Assembly (NCBI GenBank): GCA_949987705.1
Contig: OX465281.1
Coordinates: forward strand, 81,558,543 to 81,622,542
Length of the DNA stretch: 64,000 nucleotides
Origin: Thereva unica
Taxonomy: Eukaryota > Arthropoda > Insecta > Diptera > Therevidae
Reading direction: 5' to 3'
Every line of letters begins with the position of its first letter. The stretch's first letter is position 1. Below the pieces are notes generated by a model, which saw only the letters and a program-made list of their open reading frames with translations, was not told the DNA's origin and ran no database searches. Below, in pieces: positions 53,641 to 61,629 of this stretch. The position numbers were made by a program, and so were the translations under genes.

Positions 53641-53649
53641 TCTGATCCC

Positions 53650-54580
53650 TTCCTGAACCCAAAATTTCATTGAAAATAAAACAATTAAAAATCTCTCGAA
53701 TGTACACCAGGTACCTGAGTAAAAAGAGGTCAAAGCCATAAACAAGGGACGACTAGAAAGTGCAGCCTTTCTTACAGTACAGGTACCTCGAAGCAAGTCC
53801 CATGCCGTCGTTTATGACTGTTTGTGATATCATTTCTATGAGATCCTTTTTTGTCGGCGCTGTAATATAAGAAATACTTGGAATAGCATTCCAAAATTTT
53901 TGTGACATATTCTTAAAGGATCATACTAACATTTTATGAAAAACAAAAATTTTTTTTTTCAAAATTTTACAGGTATTGCCCCCCTTAAGGGGGGAGCCTG
54001 CTTTAGAGGCTTCAAAAAATCTATTTTTTTGAGGAATTTTTAGGGAAGGAAATAAATATTTAATTGAAACGAAACTTTCAGGTATTATTGTTATATATTT
54101 CAACATTTTTCTCAAATTTTTTCATTAACATATATGTCATAATATGCCGGGTACAAGCATTTCGCCGAGGCGCCTCGAGCGTGCATGTGTCGTGTGGCGG
54201 GAAAGATAGGAACAAAATTTAACGTCCTATCGAAACGAGACAAAATTGATTGCATTCAGGATTAAATTCTCTTCTACTTGAACCTAAAAAACCTTAAAAA
54301 AAGTTATAATTAACCCACTTTTTAAACAATCTAAGGTGAAATTTTTTTTTCCAAAAAAAATTTTTTTTAAGTTGCGAAAAATTGTTGAATTTCTCATTTC
54401 ATTTCGCAGATTTGTTAAGCAGAGGTGATATTCGCAGCAATTTGTTTACCATATTTATTAAAAAAATGCACTATAATAAACCCTTTTTAGGGATAATAAC
54501 AGCTGACTTTTTTGTTGGTTTTTTTTAAGGAAAACATTGCACATAATAAACAGTTTTTAAAGGCGTTGCAAGGCACGCGG
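53650..54580. other. Stretch without a gene
   Basis: Nothing recognised. A small GC palindrome (CCCCCTTAAGGGGGG) lies at about 53980-53995. The CACATAATAAACAG and CACTATAATAAACC words at about 54470 and 54540 are a short direct repeat. Confidence 0.4.
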
Positions 54581-54585
54581 GTTTT

Positions 54586-55912
54586 ATGCTAGTATACAAT
54601 AAAGGAGATAAATTAAATTGCAAAAACTACAGAGGCTTTTCACTCCTCAGCACCAGCTACAAAATCTTCACAATCCTTGTGAAACAAAAACTGGAACCTA
54701 TAGCGGAAGGCCTTATAGGAGAATATCAAGCTGGTTTGAGGACAAACAAGTCAACATCGGACCAACTGCAACTGACCTTAAGCAAATTCTGGAGAAAACT
54801 TGGGTAAGGAATGCAGCTATATACCAGATATTTGTCGACTTTCAACAGGCATATGACTCAATAAACAGAGAGGGGCTATACGAGATCTTATCGGAAATAG
54901 AAGTCCCCTCAAAGTTGGTGCGCCACAAATAGTTCACTGGCGAAATTAAGGATCCAAAATGTTAAAACCGAGGAGTTCGAAGTACGCCAAGGATTTGACA
55001 AGGAGATGGCCTGGTCCCCATGCTTTCAACCAACCTGGCCGCAGAATGGGTAATAAGGAAAACGTCCGTCCAGAGAAGTGCATCAACAAGTACACAGTCA
55101 GTACACTTACTTGGATATGCGGATGACGTGAACATCGTGGGAAGGTCCTTTTTGGCAGCAAAAGAAGCTTATGTCGAATTAAAAGTGGTGGCAAAGGACA
55201 TAGGCCTGAAAATAAACGAAGAAAAAACGAAGGTGATGCAACAATCCAGAGCAGGAAGATTTAGAATGGGAAGAAATATAACAATCGACGAACATAACCT
55301 AGAAGTAGTCGAAAAAACAGTCTACCATTGGTCTACAATCACAAAAAAAACGAAGAAAGAGAAGAAATAACCAGACGAATACTACTGACTAATAGAGCCT
55401 TTTATGCCCAAAAACAAATCCTCTCACTATATAAAACAGTAATACGCCCAGTACTGTGTTATGGTAGCGATACTTGGACTATGACCCAGGACATAGAGGA
55501 ACGAGTCAACAGGTTTGAGAGGAAAGTCCTCAGATGCATAATAGGCCCAACGAGAGAGGATGGAATATGGCGAAGGAGATACAACAACGTGTTGTATGAA
55601 ATTTTTGACGAACCACAACTCTCAACTTTAATAAAAATTAATAGACTGAGACTAGCCGGCCACGTAATCAGGATGGAGGACAATCATATCCCAAAACGGC
55701 TTATAGCCTCAGAAAGTAGGCCAGTAAGTAGACCCAGGAGGAGATGGATAGCCTCTGTGACGGCTGACGCAGAGGCAATGTTCAACATCCGGAACTGGAG
55801 ACATGCTGCAAGGGACCGTCAAACTTGGAGAAATGCCCTAGAGGATGGTGGATGGTGCTTTCCGAAATGCGGCCAACTTCAAGCCCAAGGAGAAATGTCA
55901 TTAAAACTTTAA
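54586..55912 (+). pseudogene. RTE-like LINE reverse transcriptase, frameshifted
   Basis: Pieces in order: NKGDKLNCKNYRGFSLLSTS (54600), EYQAGLRTNKSTSDQ, then after a frame change IFVDFQQAYDSINREGLYE (54830), then HLLGYADDVNIVGRS (55110, intact YADD box) and GLKINEEKTKVM. From 55370 there is a long open C-terminal part with TRRILLTNRAFYAQ, LCYGSDTWTMTQDIEERVNR, FERKVLRCIIGPTREDG and RLRLAGHVIRMED ... SRPRRRWIASV, typical of RTE-like elements. Breaks near 54810, 54930 and 55345. It ends 70 bp from an opposite-facing relative. Confidence 0.8.
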
Positions 55913-55982
55913 AAAATATGTTGAGTTCGAGTTATAATGGAAGACGGATATTCCTAAGTATTCTTCTTCTTCTTTAACGGCT

Positions 55983-57463
55983 CTACAACCGGGATCCGGT
56001 CCTGGCCTCGCGCAACTGTTCTCTCCACCGGTCCCGATTCTGAGCCGATGTCATCCAGTTTGGCATCCCTAAACTCTGAGCATCCTGGTCCACGCCATCC
56101 TTCCAGCGAAGGTTGGGCCTCCCTCGCTGTCGCACCCCATAGGTCTTACCACAGAGAACTTTCCGAGCAGGCTCATCTTCACTCATACGAGATAGATGCC
56201 CTGCCCACCGGAGCCTACCGAGCTTTATTTTCTTCACATCTATGTCGCGATAGCGCTCGTAGATCTCGTCATTGTAGAGTCTCCGGAATCGTCCTTCCTC
56301 ACATACGGGGCCAACAATCCTCCGAAATATTTTCCTCTCAAACACGCCCAAGAGGTTTGAGTGCTTTTTGCTAAGCACCCACGTTTCGGAAGCATATGTG
56401 AGAACCGGTAAGACCATCGTTTTATATAGTAAAAGTTTAGACGTTATGGTTAGATATTTGGATTTGAAGAGCCTTGACAAACTATAGTAGGCTTTGTTGG
56501 CTTTTAGCAGTCGTGCGCGTATTTCTGGTTCCATGCTATTGTCGGCTGCTACTATTGGCCAAAGGTAGGTAAACGATTTTACCACTTCAAACTCGTGTTC
56601 CGCTACCTTGATTGTGGGGCCAATGTAAGGTGTTCTTCCAGACGAGGCCACCATGTACTTTGTTTTGCTTTCATTAATGTGCAGTCCCAGATTTCCTGCC
56701 GCTTGCTCAATCTGAGTGAAAGCTTCTTGTACAGCTGTTGTTGTTCTTCCAATGATGTCAATGTCGTCTGCGTAAGCCAGTAATTGGGTGGACTTGTGGA
56801 GGATTGTACCCCTTGATGTCACGCCCGAATCTCGGATCACTTTCTCCAACCCCAGGTTGAAAAGGAAGCAGGCCAAACCGTCCCCTTGTCGGAGTCCATT
56901 ATAGATGTTGATTGGTCTGGACAGTGTTCCGGATACCTTTACTTGGCTTGACACATTGATCATGGTCAGCCTACATAGTCTTGTCAGTTTGTTGGGGATG
57001 CCGAATTCTCTCATGGCTTTGTAGAGTTCTACCCTGGCTATGCTATCATAGGCGGCTTTAAAGTCTATGAAGAGGTGTTGAATTGAGTTTTGAAACTCTA
57101 GACATTTTTCCATAGCCCGCCACAAGGTGAAAATCGGATCAGTCGTTGATTTGCATGGGCTAAAGCCACACTGGTAATGGCCTATGATGTTTCTGGCGTA
57201 TGGGGCCATCCTGTTTTGTAGGATAGCGGAGAATATCTTATACACGGTACTCAACAACGTTATACCGCGATAATTAGTGCACGCTGTGATATCCCCTTTT
57301 TTGTGTACCGGACAGAGGATGCCTTTTCTCCAGTCTTCTGGCATCACTTCCTGCTCCCATACTTGCACAATTAATTCATGAATTGCTTGGTGTAATGTAG
57401 GCCCTCCATATTTAACCAGCTTCGCTGCGATGCCGTCTGCACCCGAGGCATTGTTGTTTCGTA
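55983..57463 (-). CDS. RTE-like LINE reverse transcriptase, open 3' part
   Basis: The minus-strand frame is open from 57463 (ASGADGIAAKLVKYGG) to a TAG at 55983; the first internal Met is at 57368 (461 codons). Motifs counted from that Met: VHKKGDITACTNYRGITLLS (21-40), QCGFSPCKSTTDP, LFIDFKAAYDSIARVELYK (catalytic Asp ~102), NGLRQGDGLACFLFNLGLE and LLAYADDIDIIGR (YADD 199-202). A C-terminal part follows: ASETWVLSKK, FERKIFRRIVGP, LGRLRWAGHLSRM and RQRGRPNLRWKDGV. The 3' end carries GAAGAAGAAGAATA after the stop, a short trinucleotide-like tail. The endonuclease and RT N-terminus are missing. All catalytic residues in the present part look intact. Confidence 0.85.
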
Positions 57464-57690
57464 AGTATTAGGATGACTAATTTTATAAAAACTAATTTAT
57501 ATTAAATTAATGGCCTGTGCGAATACTGGCTATATTGCGGCTACGCTAAATTATTGGAAAGGTCGGTATTGCAGGAGTTTTAGTCTTTTCACGAGAAGGT
57601 AGCTAAAGTTGACAGTTACTGACTAAATTTTGTTTTGATTGTATATTATGTTTATATGTAACATTCCTATTTTACGCAAATCCTTACTAA
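57464..57690. other. Spacer
   Basis: Contains GGCCTGTGCGAATACTGGC, similar to the start of repeat I (GGGCCTGTGTGAATTG) at 24327. Nothing else recognised. Confidence 0.35.
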
Positions 57691-57711
57691 TATTATAAAT
57701 GCGAAAGTAAC

Positions 57712-57748
<37 letters not shown>

Positions 57749-57827
57749 TACGCTTTCACGCCTAAACCACTCAACCGATTTTGATGAAATTTGCTACAGC
57801 CATAGTTTAGACCTTGGAGACGGACAT
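57691..57827 (+). repeat. TAATATTATAAATGCGAAAGT motif with (TCTG)n microsatellite
   Basis: ACTAATATTATAAATGCGAA is followed by ~9 TCTG units (57712-57749) and ACGCTTTCACGCCTAAACCA. I recall this type of sequence as widely dispersed in arthropod genomes, often next to mobile elements. It leads directly into the satellite leader at 57828. Confidence 0.6.
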
Positions 57828-59010
57828 AGGCTACTTTTTATGGAGAAAAAAGGGTTGAAGGGGGTGAAATGGGGTTCAATAAGTTGTAAGGAGATTTTTT
57901 ATCTTTACTTTTTTTTCTATTGTATAAAAAGTAACTGAATGACAGACAACGCACAACCTAAACCGCTGGAGCTAAAGGGCTGAAATTTTGACAGTGCATC
58001 CCTATAATGGCGTGGACATCCACTATAAAACGATTTTTCGAAATTCATCCCTTAAGGGGGTGAAATAGGGTTTATCCAAACCGCTGAAGCTATAGGGTTG
58101 AAATGGCTTTTATCCAAACGGCTAAAGTTATAGGGCTGAAATTTTGACAGTGCATCCCTATAATGGCGTGGACATCCACTATAAAGCGATTTTTCGAAAT
58201 TCATCCCTTAAGGGGGTGAAATGGGGTTTATCCAAACCGCTTGAGCTATAGGGTTGAAATTTTAACAGTGCATCCCTATAATGACGTGCACATCCACTAA
58301 AGAGCGATTTTTCGAAATTCATCCCCTAAGGGTGTGAAATAGGGTTTTAACAAACCGCTAAAGCTATAGGGCTGAAATTTGGACAGTGCATCCCTATAAT
58401 GGAGTGGACATCCACTATAAAACGATTTTTCGAAATTCATCCCTTAAGGGGGTGAAATAGGGTTTATCCAAACCGCTGAAGCTATAGGGTTGAAATTTTG
58501 ACAGTGCATCCCTATAATGACGTTTACATCCACTAAAGAGCGATTTTTCGAAATTCATCCCCTAAGGGTGTGAAATAGGGTTTTTACAAACCGCTAAAGC
58601 TATAGGGCTGAAATTTTCGACAGTGCATTCCTATAATGGAGTGGACATCCACTACATCCCCTAAGGGTGTGAAATAGGGTTTTTACAAACCGCTAAAGCT
58701 ATAGGGCTGAAATTTTGACAGTGCATCCCTATAATGACGTTTACATCCACTAAAAAGCGATTTTTCGAAATTCACCCCTGAATGGATGTGAAATAGGATT
58801 TTTACAAACCGCTAAAGCTATAGGGCTGAAATTTTGACAGTGCATCCCTATAATGGAGTGGACATTCACTATAAAGCGATTTTTCGAAATTCATCCCCTA
58901 AGGGTGTGAAATAGGGTTTTTACAAACCGCTAAAGCTATAGGGCTGAAATTTTGACAGTGCATCCCTATAACGGAGTGGACATCCACTATAAAGCGATTT
59001 TTCGAAATTC
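57828..59010 (+). repeat. ~120-bp satellite array 2 with leader
   Basis: The same leader as array 1 is followed by ~9 units of 100-120 bp with GGGCTGAAATTTTGACAGTG and TTTTTCGAAATTCATCCCC. One unit near 58640-58660 is shortened by ~20 bp. Two variants alternate (TGGAGTGGACATCCAC and TGACGTTTACATCCAC), suggesting higher-order duplication. The array stops at the left end of the gypsy LTR (59018), which probably inserted in it. Confidence 0.85.
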
Positions 59011-60192
59011 ATGCTCTTGTTACGTGCTAATTTCACGTACGGCTCGGCTGAGCTCAGGGTTGGGCGCGGATTCGGGAAAAGTAAAATTTATTTAGGGCGC
59101 CACGTAGTTTTAAGGACTACGATCCTATAGTCGTGGGGCTTGAACCCACTCAGAGTAATCACAAAGAAATTAAAATGTATAATACCGTTTGAAAGGAATA
59201 AAAAACTCAAAACTCTTAAAATAATTAATATTATAATTTCAACAAATTTCAATTCAAAACTCAAAATAATTAATAATATAATTTCAAAAAAATATAATTT
59301 TAATAATATAGTTTTAATAATATAGTTTTAATAAAAATAAAGAATAATAAAAAAAAAGCGGGACTTAACTTAAGATCCGTTTACTCCGATCCGCAATCCT
59401 TTTCTTCAACGGTCGCCTCCTTCAATACTTCTTCCGCTAACTCCTCCAAAAAAAAAATCTTGCCTTCTAATTCGTTTCACTTTCACTCCACTACTAATCA
59501 CCACTGAAACACCAGAGAGAGAGCACTCATCAGGGGCCCAGCTTTATATCAGGAAAAGCCCACTATTCCTCTAATTCCCATTATTCCTCACCATTTCTAG
59601 CCGTCCCACCCCACCGGGTGGGCTCGATTAAATCGGTTGGAATCGGGTTAACTTCTCTCAACGGAAAAATTCATATTTGAAATCAATTCATATTTGACAT
59701 AATGCTACACCTCGGGAAATTCAGCGCCACGCATATTCTCGCAATCGGCGAAGGTACTTGAGCATGATAGCTCAAGATATGCTGACGGATTTCCCGGGTA
59801 GCTGGAGTTTTTCCTTTTCCAATCTCGAGCACTCCCTGATGGCCTTCCCTCTGCGCGATCAGAGTGGACTTGGAGTTCTAGGAGCTGCTGACCTTTTCCC
59901 ACTTAGATGGAGGCCCTGTTTGACGCTGAGGATTGCGGATCGTTCACAGCATCGATACTACTCATAGGTAAGTTAAGGGTATAATAATAATTAATAATAA
60001 TAATAATCTCCGTCTTATATCCTCCTTCCAGGTCGCGCCGGTTGCCGCCGATTCCTTTTCCCGTAGGTCATGGGCACCTTGGCTGTCAGGAAATTCGAAC
60101 TCCATATTTCCAAGCGACGTGCCGGACATCTCCCCGAATTCACGCCCTTCGGCCAGGATCTAAAAAAAAAAGATTGATCAGCAGTAAAGTTC

Positions 60193-61235
60193 GCTGAGAG
60201 GCATTAATATTTAAAATATAATAATATGCTATAGATACTTACCTATGTATGTCGTCCCTTAAAGAACTTTACTGCTGATCAATCTTTTTTTTTTAGATCC
60301 TGGCCGAAGGGCGTGAATTCGGGGAGATGTCCGGCACGTCGCTTGGAAATATGGAGTTCGAATTTCCTGACAGCCAAGGTGCCCATGACCTACGGGAAAA
60401 GGAATCGGCGGCAACCGGCGCGACCTGGAAGGAGGATATAAGACGGAGATTATTATTATTATTAATTATTATTATACCCTTAACTTACCTATGAGTAGTA
60501 TCGATGCTGTGAACGATCCGCAATCCTCAGCGTCAAACAGGGCCTCCATCTAAGTGGGAAAAGGTCAGCAGCTCCTAGAACTCCAAGTCCACTCTGATCG
60601 CGCAGAGGGAAGGCCATCAGGGAGTGCTCGAGATTGGAAAAGGAAAAACTCCAGCTACCCGGGAAATCCGTCAGCATATCTTGAGCTATCATGCTCAAGT
60701 ACCTTCGCCGATTGCGAGAATATGCGTGGCGCTGAATTTCCCGAGGTGTAGCATTATGTCAAATATGAATTGATTTCAAATATGAATTTTTCCGTTGAGA
60801 GAAGTTAACCCGATTCCAACCGATTTAATCGAGCCCACCCGGTGGGGTGGGACGGCTAGAAATGGTGAGGAATAATGGGAATTAGAGGAATAGTGGGCCT
60901 TTCCTGATATAAAGCTGGGCCCCTGATGAGTGCTCTCTCTCTGGTGTTTCAGTGGTGATTAGTAGTGGAGTGAAAGTGAAACGAATTAGAAGGCAAGATT
61001 TTTTTTTTGGAGGAGTTAGCGGAAGAAGTATTGAAGGAGGCGACCGTTGAAGAAAAGGATTGCGGATCGGAGTAAACGGATCTTAAGTTAAGTCCCGCTT
61101 TTTTTTTTTATTATTCTTTATTTTTATTAAAACTATATTATTAAAACTATATTATTAAAATTATATTTTTTTGAAATTATATTATTAATTATTTTGAGTT
61201 TTGAATTGAAATTTGTTGAAATTATAATATTAATT

Positions 61236-61266
<31 letters not shown>
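60193..61266 (+). mobile_element. Retroposed LTR transcript (U3-R-polyA) inside the 3' LTR
   Basis: The segment 60193-61239 is a plus-oriented copy of the LTR from about nucleotide 19 onward, followed by 27 A (61240-61266). It is flanked by GATTGATCAGCAGTAAAGTT + C at 60172-60192 and 61267-61287, a 21-bp target duplication that follows a 10-A tract on the left. The part 60264-61239 is the near-perfect complement of 59219-60192, making the ~2-kb palindrome. A truncated start, poly(A) tail and long target duplication fit LINE-type retroposition of the gypsy RNA. The tail position would mark the R/U5 border, leaving 201 bp of U5 in the host LTR (59018-59218). Confidence 0.7.
60901..60956 (+). 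promoter_or_regulatory. Putative LTR promoter (in the retroposed copy)
   Basis: TGATATAAAGCTGGG (TATAAA 60908-60913) is followed by a CT-repeat and TCAGTGG (60949-60955), which resembles an arthropod initiator. The spacing of ~40 bp is longer than usual. The host LTR has the same sequence on the minus strand at about 59505-59550. Confidence 0.4.
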
Positions 61267-61268
<2 letters not shown>

Positions 61269-61373
61269 TTGATCAGCAGTAAAGTTCTTTAAGGGACGAC
61301 ATACATAGGTAAGTATCTATAGCATATTATTATATTTTAAATATTAATGCCTCTCTATTTTTAGGTCGTAACA

Positions 61374-61389
61374 TACCTCCCCTTCCTTC
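61374..61389 (-). promoter_or_regulatory. Polypurine tract
   Basis: On the minus strand GAAGGAAGGGGAGGTA immediately precedes the LTR start TGTTACG. Its position and purine content fit the plus-strand primer of gypsy reverse transcription. Confidence 0.7.
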
Positions 61390-61629
61390 AAGAGATTTCG
61401 GAGAATGGATTCGAAGAAATCTCAAGAGGTATGAACGTTAGCTCTCTCCAAGTGTCAAATTTCATTCTATATACATATAAACCTAACTATATCCCATCAC
61501 CCTGTCTTATCCTATTTCTTATCGCTACGAGTTAACCACCACCATGTCTTATTCTACTACAAGTTACCACCACCATGTCTTACTCTACTGCTATTAATCC
61601 TATAAGCTTATTTATAACTAACTTCTCCT
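61390..61629 (-). other. Gypsy sequence between pol and the 3' LTR
   Basis: Non-coding 240 bp; there is no room for an envelope gene. Contains a ~29-bp direct repeat (ACCACCACCATGTCTTA at about 61530 and 61564). Confidence 0.5.

Larger units (their letters stand above)
59018..61373 (-). mobile_element. Gypsy 3' LTR, containing an inverted retroposed copy
   Basis: On the minus strand the LTR begins TGTTACGACC (61373-61364), directly after a polypurine tract, and ends GCACGTAACA (59018), so the termini are TGTTACG...CGTAACA. Without the insert 60193-61266 and one duplicated target copy it would be about 1.26 kb. TATA-like sequence is at 59543-59548 (minus strand). A GGCGCC word that resembles primer-binding sites lies near the LTR end (about 59096). 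Identical antisense open frames on the two palindrome arms are not genes. Confidence 0.8.

Noticed and set aside
57940..59010. Regular ~120-bp repeats considered as a CRISPR array.
   Set aside because: Units are tandem with no unique spacers, in a eukaryotic transposon-rich context, and no cas genes exist.
60193..60263. Palindrome spacer as a simple hairpin loop of a foldback element.
   Set aside because: The spacer is the start of the LTR itself and is matched in reverse at 61287-61355, which fits a retroposed copy better than a foldback.
59705..60751. Identical open frames on opposite strands (59705-59902 / 60554-60751 and 59758-59967 / 60489-60698).
   Set aside because: They are the same sequence read on the two arms of the LTR palindrome. 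No protein features; LTR sequence is non-coding.
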